Source: Lewinellaceae bacterium
GTDB lineage: Bacteria; Bacteroidota; Bacteroidia; Chitinophagales; Saprospiraceae
Assembly (NCBI GenBank): GCA_020636105.1
Contig: JACJYL010000001.1
Coordinates: 62,001 to 126,000, forward strand
Length of the DNA: 64,000 nucleotides
Direction: 5' to 3'
Part shown: in pieces, positions 46,046 through 53,829 of the stretch
How positions within the stretch are numbered: the stretch's first letter is position 1
Layout of the letters: the number at the start of each line of letters is the position of its first letter
Translations under genes and position numbers: made by a program
The notes under the pieces: generated by a model
Databases searched by the model: none
Told to the model about the DNA's origin: nothing
What the model saw: the letters and a program-made list of their open reading frames with translations, nothing else

Positions 46046-46049
46046 CTGT

Positions 46050-46475
46050 ATGGAACCTTTAAAAAATATTCTGATTCTTTGTACGGGCAATTCCTGTCGC
46101 AGCCAGATGGCCGAAGGTTTTCTGAACCTTTTTTTGTACGATAAGGCAAGGGTTTTTAGCGCCGGGGTGGAGGTTCATGGGCTGAATCCAAGGGCGGTAA
46201 AAGTTATGGCTGAAGACGGAGTGGATATTTCAATGCAGACTTCCAACCACGTTGAGGAATACATTCACATGGATTTTGACTTCGTGATTACCGTTTGCGA
46301 CCATGCCGCAGAAGTTTGCCCGGTTTTCCCCGGTGCAAAAGAAATAATTCACCATAGTTTTCCTGATCCAGCCAAAGCAAAAGGGAGCGAAGCAGAAATT
46401 ATGGATGCTTTCCGGGACACCAGGGATGAGATCAAGGACTGGTTCAAGGATTTTGCCGATGCATTGGTGCTTTGA
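46050..46475 (+). CDS. arsC: Thioredoxin-coupled arsenate reductase (ArsC)
   Basis: A 141-residue protein of the low-molecular-weight phosphatase fold. The P-loop is CTGNSCRS (Cys11, Arg17), and the relay cysteines are Cys83 and Cys90 in VCDHAAEVCP, matching the Cys10/82/89 triad of the Bacillus type enzyme, so it should reduce arsenate to arsenite using thioredoxin. Phosphatases of the family lack this pair. The start is set at ATG 46050, where MEPLKNILILCTGNS begins; the longer frame upstream runs into the terminator and promoter. No arsR, arsB or acr3 genes are nearby, so arsenite export must come from elsewhere. Confidence 0.93.
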   Translation: MEPLKNILILCTGNSCRSQMAEGFLNLFLYDKARVFSAGVEVHGLNPRAVKVMAEDGVDISMQTSNHVEEYIHMDFDFVITVCDHAAEVCPVFPGAKEIIHHSFPDPAKAKGSEAEIMDAFRDTRDEIKDWFKDFADALVL

Positions 46476-46592
46476 CCTGTGCGGAGTCATCAGGGGAATA
46501 AAAGAACGACCAATATCAGTGTGATAACGGCCGTTCGCGTTTTTGGGAAAGTGTATAAAAATGTAGGGGACTTAATTCAGGCTCAATAAAAT

Positions 46593-46793
46593 TTACCGTT
46601 CATTGTCAACAGTAAAATCTTTCAGTGATTTTCCGAGTTCATCCATATCGTGATTAAACTCTATTTTGAACGATTGCCATTTTTCTCCTCCGTCTTCTTT
46701 GTATTCGCTCATTCTAATTTTCATTTCGGAATTTTTTTCTTCCAATACAGCAATTTGTTTTTCGTAAGATGCCTTTAAATCTTTTTTATGCAC
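46593..46793 (-). CDS. Small coiled-coil protein of unknown function
   Basis: A 66-residue, highly charged, helical protein with heptad pattern (KKDLKASYEKQIAVLEEKNSEM) and an invariant-looking GGEKWQSFK turn, similar to short coiled-coil stress proteins in which GGEAWE-type turns join two helices. It is cytoplasmic by composition. It lies on the minus strand between arsC and the next small gene, with about 110 bases on either side; no promoter box was seen. The function is unknown. Confidence 0.55.
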   Translation of the reverse strand: MHKKDLKASYEKQIAVLEEKNSEMKIRMSEYKEDGGEKWQSFKIEFNHDMDELGKSLKDFTVDNER

Positions 46794-46913
46794 CTAAATA
46801 CCTGTTTTATGAGATAGGGATGGTAATTTTATTAAAAATTTACATTGACTTCTTCCCTGTTGTAGTTAAAAACAGTTTAAATCAGGAAAAGTAACATTAG
46901 ATTGAAACCATCC

Positions 46914-47441
46914 ATGCTCGGCATATTACTGGTTATGACCTTTCTGGTACCTGTTTTGGGTACCTATGGATGGTTGCATCACCAGAAAAATGTTGTCCGG
47001 GAAGAAGTCAAAAGTCAGATCCTTCAAGGTATGGACAAAAAGGAGCTGGTTTTACTTAAATTATCCCAGAAGGAAGCCCGTATTGAACTTAAGTGGAAAG
47101 GTCCCGGTGAATTTAAGTATAAAAACCAGATGTATGATGTGGTGGAATCGGAAATGGCCGGAGATTCCATCACCTACTGGTGCTGGTGGGATCATGAAGA
47201 AACCCAACTCGACCAAAAACTAAAAACGCTAGTTAACCATGTTCTGAATAACGATACCGATGGCAAAGAAAAAAAAGAGCGATTGATTCATTACCTGAAA
47301 TCGCTCTATTGTTATACCTCAACAGAGGTCGTTTTTCCTACTCCTCCTTTAATGTTTACCGCATTTAACTTCATTGCGGATCCTTATGCAATTCTTTTTT
47401 TGACCCCACCGGCCCCACCTCCTAAGCTCTGCATGGGGTAA
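46914..47441 (+). CDS. Conserved small membrane-anchored protein, unknown function
   Basis: A 175-residue protein with an N-terminal membrane helix or signal (MLGILLVMTFLVPVLG) followed by a basic helix (HHQKNVVREEVKSQILQG) and a soluble part with WKGPGEFKYKNQMYDVVESE and an aromatic block YWCWWDHEET. The tail ends in a proline-rich FLTPPAPPPKLCMG. I recall similar short proteins in other Bacteroidota next to TonB-dependent receptors, and one follows here after 191 nt, but no function is known to me. The start is the ATG at 46914; a TTG twelve bases earlier could extend it to MKPSM. The Trp/Cys block could bind heme or metal, which is inference. Confidence 0.6.
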   Translation: MLGILLVMTFLVPVLGTYGWLHHQKNVVREEVKSQILQGMDKKELVLLKLSQKEARIELKWKGPGEFKYKNQMYDVVESEMAGDSITYWCWWDHEETQLDQKLKTLVNHVLNNDTDGKEKKERLIHYLKSLYCYTSTEVVFPTPPLMFTAFNFIADPYAILFLTPPAPPPKLCMG

Positions 47442-47632
47442 GGTGATTATTTATCTATCTGATTCATTTTATTTTCCAATTAAGAAACTGTGCATTCCCG
47501 ACAGTAACCATGGCTCGTTTCATTTGATTATCATATGGATCAATCAATGCTTGCGGTGGTGTATTCTGAATCAGGGGAATTTATCCGCGCGATCAACATT
47601 CGTTCGGGGATTCATTTAATTAAAAATGACTA

Positions 47633-50038
47633 ATGAAATATATATACATTTTAGGGTTATGGCTTGGAATTTCAGGGGTTGCCCTTTCCCAAACCATCAC
47701 CATTAAAGATAAAGATACTGAAGAGCCACTCGAACTGGTGAGCCTGTCCAGCGATAATCCCAGTGTCTTTACTACCACAAATGCACGGGGGCGGGCAGAC
47801 CTTTCAGCTTTCAAAGATGCCGGGCAAATACAGATTCGCCTGCTTGGTTACCGCACCGTCACGGAAAGTTATGCCGGATTGGAGGCTTCTTCTTTTGAGT
47901 TGTTGCTGGAACCTTCCTTTTTGGATATGGATGAAATCGTCGTATCTGCTTCCCGCTGGCGTCAAAGCTCCCGTGATTTACCTTCAAAGGTGATTACCGT
48001 TTCGGCCAGGGAGGTAGCCCTTCAAAATGTTCAAACGGCAGCAGATCTTTTAAATATTTCCGGGAAAGTGTACATCCAGAAAAGCCAGCAGGGGGGAGGT
48101 AGCCCCATGATCAGGGGCTTTGCGACAAACAGGTTGCTGTATACCATAGATGGCGTTCGCATGAACACAGCCATTTTCCGTGGGGGCAATATCCAGAACG
48201 TGATTTCTCTAGATCCCTTCTCCATCCAACAAACGGAGGTTTTTTTTGGACCGGGATCGGTTATTTACGGGAGTGATGCTATTGGCGGTGTCATGAGTTT
48301 TCAAACGCTGACCCCTCAATTTTCCATTACAGAAAAACCGTTGATCACCGGGAAGGCCGTCAGTCGGTATGCTTCGGCAAATGAGGAAAAAACCGCCCAT
48401 TTTAATGTCAATGTGGGGTGGGGAAAATGGGCTTTTGTCACCAGCCTCAGCGCCAATGATTACGATCATCTGCGCATGGGGAGCAAGGGCCCTGAGGATT
48501 ACCTTAAGCCTTATTATGTACAACGTCTGGACAATATGGATGTAGTGATCGAAAATGAAGATCCCCGGGTGCAAAATCCATCGGCATATTCGCAGATCAA
48601 TATGATGCAAAAGGTGCGCTTCAAGCCTAATGATGAATGGGATTTTCAATACGGATTTCATTATTCCGAGACCTCTGATTATGGCCGTTATGATCGGCAT
48701 CTGAGATTGAAAGAGGGTTTGCCCCGTTATGCCGAATGGAAATACGGGCCACAAAAATGGATGATGAACCATTTTAGTATTGATCACCTGGGGCAAAACA
48801 GCGTTTATGATGAAATGAATATTCGCCTGGCACAGCAGTTCTTTGAAGAAAGTCGCATCGATAGGTCGCTCAACAAGAACGCCAGGTCTATTCGTAAAGA
48901 GCAGGTTCAGGCTTATTCCGTAAATATTGATTTTTTTAAAGCACTTGGAAATAAAAACAAGTTGTTCTATGGTGTTGAATACGTCCTCAACGATGTAAAC
49001 TCCACAGGCATAGACGAGGATATTTCCACCATGAAAAGCGAACCCGGCCCTTCCCGTTATCCCCAGTCAAAGTGGGAGTCCATGGCCGCTTATATCAACA
49101 GCCAGTTTAAATTATCTGATGAATTCATCCTTCAGGCAGGAATGCGATATAACCAGTTTGTCCTGGATGCGGTATTTGACACTGAATTTTATCCGTTTCC
49201 CTTTTCTACGGCAGTCCTCAACAGTGGATCTGTCTCTGGAAGCCTGGGATTTGTTTACAGGCCCTCGGATACCTGGGTGATCAGCTCAAACCTGGCCAGG
49301 GGGTTCCGTGCCCCGAATGTCGATGATGTGGGAAAAGTGTTTGATTCTGAACCAGGAGCGGTGGTTGTTCCCAATCCCGAGCTACAGCCTGAATTTGCCT
49401 ACAATGTCGACCTGAGCGTGGCAAAAGTGTTCGGAAAAACCGTCAAGATAGATTTGACGGGTTATTACACCTTATTGCAAAATGCATTGGTAAGAAGGGA
49501 CTTTATTTTAAACGGACAGGATAGTATTTTGTACGACGGTACTTTGAGTAAGGTCCAGGCCATCCAAAATGCGGCGGTAGCCCATGTGTATGGAATCCAG
49601 GCAGGCATTGAGATAAAACTGCCAATGGGTTTTGGAATTTCTTCTGATTTTAACTTCCAGAAAGGGGAGGAGGAACTCGATGACGGAACCACCAGTCCTT
49701 CCCGACATGCTGCTCCATGGTATGGTATGTCCAGGCTTACTTATACAGCGAGTAAACTTAACCTTCAGTTTTACGCTGTTTACCAGGGAGAGCGAAAATT
49801 TGAAGACATGGCTTTTGAAGAGCAGGGGAAACCGGAAATTTATGCAGCGGATACCAACGGAAATCCTTATGCACCCTCCTGGTGTACGCTCAACTTTAAA
49901 AGTATGTACCAATTCATGGAAAATCTAAGCGTGAGTGCCGGAATCGAAAATATAACGGATCAAAGATATCGCCCTTATAGTTCAGGAATTTCTGCACCAG
50001 GGAGAAATTTTATCCTTTCGTTCAGAGCTAATTTTTAA
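47633..50038 (+). CDS. TonB-dependent receptor with carboxypeptidase-like regulatory domain (heme-receptor-like)
   Basis: An 801-residue receptor with a signal peptide (ending VALSQ). Residues ~22-95 form a carboxypeptidase-D-like domain (DKDTEEPLELVSL, VFTTTNARGRADLS). The plug (~105-225) has VVSASRWRQSSRDLPSKVITVSA, QQGGGSPMIRGFATNRLLYTIDGVRMN and QQTEVFFGPGSVIYGSDAIGGVMSF, which resemble hemoglobin/heme receptors (HmuR-like) more than vitamin receptors. The barrel ends in FILSFRANF with the terminal Phe. The ligand is likely heme or a siderophore, but this is inferred from the plug sequence. It follows the small aromatic-rich gene and may share its transcript. Confidence 0.88.
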   Translation: MKYIYILGLWLGISGVALSQTITIKDKDTEEPLELVSLSSDNPSVFTTTNARGRADLSAFKDAGQIQIRLLGYRTVTESYAGLEASSFELLLEPSFLDMDEIVVSASRWRQSSRDLPSKVITVSAREVALQNVQTAADLLNISGKVYIQKSQQGGGSPMIRGFATNRLLYTIDGVRMNTAIFRGGNIQNVISLDPFSIQQTEVFFGPGSVIYGSDAIGGVMSFQTLTPQFSITEKPLITGKAVSRYASANEEKTAHFNVNVGWGKWAFVTSLSANDYDHLRMGSKGPEDYLKPYYVQRLDNMDVVIENEDPRVQNPSAYSQINMMQKVRFKPNDEWDFQYGFHYSETSDYGRYDRHLRLKEGLPRYAEWKYGPQKWMMNHFSIDHLGQNSVYDEMNIRLAQQFFEESRIDRSLNKNARSIRKEQVQAYSVNIDFFKALGNKNKLFYGVEYVLNDVNSTGIDEDISTMKSEPGPSRYPQSKWESMAAYINSQFKLSDEFILQAGMRYNQFVLDAVFDTEFYPFPFSTAVLNSGSVSGSLGFVYRPSDTWVISSNLARGFRAPNVDDVGKVFDSEPGAVVVPNPELQPEFAYNVDLSVAKVFGKTVKIDLTGYYTLLQNALVRRDFILNGQDSILYDGTLSKVQAIQNAAVAHVYGIQAGIEIKLPMGFGISSDFNFQKGEEELDDGTTSPSRHAAPWYGMSRLTYTASKLNLQFYAVYQGERKFEDMAFEEQGKPEIYAADTNGNPYAPSWCTLNFKSMYQFMENLSVSAGIENITDQRYRPYSSGISAPGRNFILSFRANF

Positions 50039-50071
50039 GATTTGGGAGGGCATATTTCGTTAAGGGAGTCA

Positions 50072-50125
50072 GGGGAGGTTTAAGGATTGATCTTTTTTTG
50101 AACAGATCGTCCTTAAACCCTCCCC
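50072..50125. terminator. Long stem-loop between convergent genes at 50.1 kb
   Basis: GGGGAGGTTTAAGGATTGATC (50072-50092) is complementary to 50105-50125 with one bulged base and a mismatch, a stem of about 20 bp around a T-rich loop; a smaller CCCC/GGGG hairpin follows. It lies between the receptor (+) and the OmpA/PD40 gene (-) and may end both, though the U-runs are weak. Confidence 0.55.
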
Positions 50126-50166
50126 GGCTTTTGGGGAACCCTTTTACATTTATTCTGTTACATTTT

Positions 50167-53100
50167 TCACTCTCTTATCCTGATTTCTACTCGCCTGTTT
50201 TGGGCTCTGCCCTTGGTCGTTTCATTGTTATCCACCGGTTCTTTTTCACCAAATCCAATGGCTGTAATGTTTTCCGGGGCACAACCTTTTTCAATGAGGT
50301 AGGCTTTGACGGCTTTGGCCCTGTTTTCGGAAAGCAATTGATTATCAGTCTCTTCTCCCACATTATCGGTATGTCCGAGAATTTCTATGCTCAAAGCATA
50401 TTCCTTCATCCAGTTTACGAGGCGGTCGAGCTCGGGGTAGGAGGTAGGTTTGATCTCGTATTTAGCGGTTTCGAAAAAGAGGTTGTTGAGTTTCAGCTTG
50501 ACGCGATTTTCTTTCATTTCTTTTACGGTAGTCAGCACCATGTCTTCTTCCAGCTTGAAATTTTTCACCCCTTCGGTAAGATCTACATTTCCTGACAAGG
50601 GAAAGAAATTCGGGTGTTTGATGGAATACCCGAATTTTCCAATTTCCGGCAGGGTGGCAAAAAAGTCGCCGGTAGCAGGGTCGCTGCGGGTTATCTGCAC
50701 GATCTCCCCTGTTTCGAGGTCCTGCCATTGTATTTCGGCGCTAATGGGCTCGCCATTGATTCCTTTGAGGCTCCCGCTAATGGTGGCTACCTTATCGGGT
50801 TGGTAAGCTTTGGGAAGGTCTGCGATGTAAATATCAATATCGCCGCCGGTTTCCTCTTTTGAAAAATAAGCCTGTGATCCGTCGGTAGTCACTTTGAATT
50901 CCCACTCGTTGTTGACCGTATTGATGCCTTTACCTAGATTTACAGGTTCGCTCCAGTTGGTCCAGCCATCATCGAGTCTTTTGGAGACAAAAACATCAAA
51001 TTCGCCGATACCGACATGGCCTTTGGAGCAAAAATAAAGCGTTTTTAGATCAGGGTGAAGATAAGGAGCACGGTCGGCTTTGTTGGTATTGATTACGGTG
51101 CCCAGAGTATGGGCCTGTGTCCAGTTGCCGTCCTTATCTTTTACGGAAACATAAATGTCGATATCATCAGCATACACGCTTGATCCCGATGCGAATAAAA
51201 TAGCATTGCCATCGGCTGTGATACGGGCATCCGCCTGCCAGGAATTTTTGTTGATGGCATCAGATAAAGGTTTGGGGGTGGACCATCCGTTTTTTTGTTT
51301 TTCACTGGTGCATATTTTACCTTCGACGAATAAGATCATGCTGTTTCCGTCAGCAGATAAAGCTTCCGGAGCCTCGTTTTTAAAAGTACTTAATTCGGGA
51401 ATGGGCACCGCTTCCTGCCAGATACCTTTTTCCTTTTTGGAAATATGGATATTTTCATTGTTCCTGAGGCCGTTGGATTCGTTTCTGCAGATTAATAGTG
51501 TTTTGTCGTCAGCACTGATAATAGGAGCGTATTCCATGGCCTTTTTCGTATTAATGTTTGCCCCGATACTGCTCGAATGTACGATCTGCCCTTCCGTGGT
51601 GAGAATGGTGTAGAGTTTATTAAATTTATCATTTTTCTCACCGAAGTAAGCTTTAAGCTCTTCCATTTCTTTGGCCGCAGTATCAAAATCCTCTACAGTC
51701 AGTAAGGGTTTGATCAAGCTTCGCATGGCGTTGTAGGCTTTATCCTCCGGAGCATTTTGTTTGATGTAGGTTCTGTACATCGTTTTTTTCGAAGGATCGA
51801 AAAGGCCCAGTTCAAAATCTTTTATTTTTACATTTTGGAGATCTTCTTCCAGCCGGGCTTCTGTGATGATGCCAGGGTACTTATCCATAAATTCCATAAG
51901 GTCAGTTTTGGTGCCCTCGGAAGCAATAGTCTGGTACAGGTTTTTCAAAATGACTTCCCTGTTTTTTCCGTTGGGAAACCTTCGGGCATAATTTTCCATG
52001 GCATTTTTGTCGTTTGATTTCAACAACGCCTTGACCAGCATACCTGTTATCTCGGGGGTGTTTTTAGACTCCGGAAATTTATCCAGGTAATCAAAAAAAT
52101 CTTTCGGATTATCCGATGAAGCAATAGCCTCTAAAGCCATCTTTTCTTCGTTGTGTTTGAAATAAGCGATGTCTTTATCGATTTCGGCAACGTTTGGGTA
52201 GCCGGGGTATTTCTTTTTGAAACTTTCAAGCGCCTCCCAGTTTTTGGCCTCCTTTTTATACAGAGCATAATATGCTTTCAGTACCGGCTTGGCACTGTCA
52301 TGGTCTGGGTAATTGTCGGCAAAGGCTTTGTGTAGGGCAACGTCTTCCGTTTTTAATATTTTTTCAGCCATGAGGTCAACGGCTTTACTTTTATCGGTCT
52401 GCAACAAATCCTGAAAGGGAAATTCAGGATTGAGGCTTCCAAAGCGTTCCAGGTAATCGATGCCCGGATAACCTGTTTTGTACAATTGATAATAATTCAG
52501 CCAGACGGAATCTATCTTTTCATAATCAGGGAACTGGTCGATGAAGTTTTTATTTCCTGTAATGGTGCCGTCTTCGATCACCCTTTGGTACATATCGTCT
52601 TTTATCCGGTTTTTGTCGGCTTCAAGCCTCGGTTTTAATGGGAAATCCGGATACATTCTTTCAAATTGCTCCAGGTCGCTAAGGGAGGGTTTGGTTTTTT
52701 GATATTTGAGATAAAGCGCTTCCCATACTTTTTGATTTGCAGGATGAGTGGGGTAATTTTCGACAAAGCGCTTGTTTTCTTCATACGTTCCGTAACGCGG
52801 AAGTTTTGCTGCAAGACTGTCCACTCCTCTTGCTGCAAAAGGGGTATCGCGGTATTGTAATATGAAATCATCCAGAGAACTTATGTTGTTGGATCGTGAA
52901 AGGCTGTCCAGCGCGTTAAGCACTCCGTTTTTAATAAAATAATTCTGGGGAAAAGCCTCCGCAAATGTTTCAAATCTGTCCCATGAATTCGCCTCGATAT
53001 AAAGATTGAAGAGGCTGGTTTGTGCTTTTTTGTACAACTCCGGTGACCGATTGGAAAGACTTGAACCATATTTTTCCAGTAATTCGGCATAAGCCTGCCA

Positions 53101-53607
53101 GGTGCCTGTCTTTTCAGTATGGTTAAAGGCCATTTTATTGCGGGCCAGGACAGCCTCTTTTTCGTATTTGAAACCCGGTTTGGGATAAGAATTTAGAAAA
53201 TGATCCCAGGATTCAAGGGTGTTTTCTTCTTCTGAAGCGCTGAATGCAGCAATGGCAATATCCTTTTTTTGCTTTTTGATCAAACTGGTATTAAAATCCT
53301 TACTCAGCTTGTTTTTAAGCCTGGAGTTCATTTTCCGATAGGATTGTTCGGCCAGTATCGTATAGTGATAAGCAGTGTCCAGGTTATAATTCGAAAAGCC
53401 TCCGGTAGCATGGATTTTGCCCATTCCGAACTGTGCCAGGGAAATATATTCTTCATCTGTAAGCCCTTGCATTAGGGTGGCGTAAGCTTCATCGAGTTGA
53501 CCTTTTTCTATCTGTTTGATTCCCTTTGTGGCTTGAGAAAACAAAAAGGACCCCATGCAAAAAAGGATAAGGAAAAGGGATAGTTTTTTGGCTGTGACAG
53601 CATGCAT
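50167..53607 (-). CDS. OmpA-family protein with helical repeats and PD40 propeller
   Basis: A 1146-residue exported protein. After a signal peptide (1-25, ending FSQ) about 640 residues of TPR-like helical repeats follow, marked by recurring F-x-x-x-[YF]-P turns (FERMYPDFPLK, FIDQFPDYEKI, FADNYPDHDSA, FKKKYPGYPNV, YARRFPNGKN). Residues ~700-930 hold PD40/WD40-like blades (EALSADGNSMILF, ARITADGNAILFASG, YLHPDLKTLYFCSKGHVG), ~945-1020 a carboxypeptidase-like domain, and ~1035-1146 an OmpA domain (LFFETAKYEIKP, LGHTDNVG, LSENRAKAVKAYL, RRVEI) that binds peptidoglycan. The layout suits an outer-membrane scaffold linked to the cell wall, as for T9SS- or gliding-related OmpA proteins (PorE/SprE-like). 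That role is inference. Confidence 0.85.
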   Translation of the reverse strand: MHAVTAKKLSLFLILFCMGSFLFSQATKGIKQIEKGQLDEAYATLMQGLTDEEYISLAQFGMGKIHATGGFSNYNLDTAYHYTILAEQSYRKMNSRLKNKLSKDFNTSLIKKQKKDIAIAAFSASEEENTLESWDHFLNSYPKPGFKYEKEAVLARNKMAFNHTEKTGTWQAYAELLEKYGSSLSNRSPELYKKAQTSLFNLYIEANSWDRFETFAEAFPQNYFIKNGVLNALDSLSRSNNISSLDDFILQYRDTPFAARGVDSLAAKLPRYGTYEENKRFVENYPTHPANQKVWEALYLKYQKTKPSLSDLEQFERMYPDFPLKPRLEADKNRIKDDMYQRVIEDGTITGNKNFIDQFPDYEKIDSVWLNYYQLYKTGYPGIDYLERFGSLNPEFPFQDLLQTDKSKAVDLMAEKILKTEDVALHKAFADNYPDHDSAKPVLKAYYALYKKEAKNWEALESFKKKYPGYPNVAEIDKDIAYFKHNEEKMALEAIASSDNPKDFFDYLDKFPESKNTPEITGMLVKALLKSNDKNAMENYARRFPNGKNREVILKNLYQTIASEGTKTDLMEFMDKYPGIITEARLEEDLQNVKIKDFELGLFDPSKKTMYRTYIKQNAPEDKAYNAMRSLIKPLLTVEDFDTAAKEMEELKAYFGEKNDKFNKLYTILTTEGQIVHSSSIGANINTKKAMEYAPIISADDKTLLICRNESNGLRNNENIHISKKEKGIWQEAVPIPELSTFKNEAPEALSADGNSMILFVEGKICTSEKQKNGWSTPKPLSDAINKNSWQADARITADGNAILFASGSSVYADDIDIYVSVKDKDGNWTQAHTLGTVINTNKADRAPYLHPDLKTLYFCSKGHVGIGEFDVFVSKRLDDGWTNWSEPVNLGKGINTVNNEWEFKVTTDGSQAYFSKEETGGDIDIYIADLPKAYQPDKVATISGSLKGINGEPISAEIQWQDLETGEIVQITRSDPATGDFFATLPEIGKFGYSIKHPNFFPLSGNVDLTEGVKNFKLEEDMVLTTVKEMKENRVKLKLNNLFFETAKYEIKPTSYPELDRLVNWMKEYALSIEILGHTDNVGEETDNQLLSENRAKAVKAYLIEKGCAPENITAIGFGEKEPVDNNETTKGRAQNRRVEIRIRE

Positions 53608-53770
53608 TGTGATTGGATTTTTTACAATAATACGAAAAAAAGGGTAAGAAATTGTTCTGCCAAAAGCTTCAGCTTGTTTTGTCCTGGAGCAGGATTAGCG
53701 TTTTCCTGGTTATTGAGGTTGATTTTATAACCGTCGAAAATATTTTCTCTCGTTCAGATAATATTTTTGT

Positions 53771-53817
53771 ACCATAAAAAAAGGGACAGAAAATGATTTC
53801 CGCCCCTTTTTTATGGT
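53771..53817. terminator. Bidirectional terminator downstream of the T9SS protein gene
   Basis: ACCAT-A7-GGG pairs with CCC-T6-ATGGT across a short loop (53771-53817), a stem with internal mismatches whose GC core is followed on both strands by a run of Ts. It lies 13 nt after the stop codon of the large minus-strand gene. Confidence 0.7.
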
Positions 53818-53829
53818 ATTCAGCTTTGA

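Noticed and set aside
45870..46049. Upstream extension of the arsC frame
   Set aside because: It would run through the intrinsic terminator and the TATATTTG box, and the ArsC fold begins at 46050.
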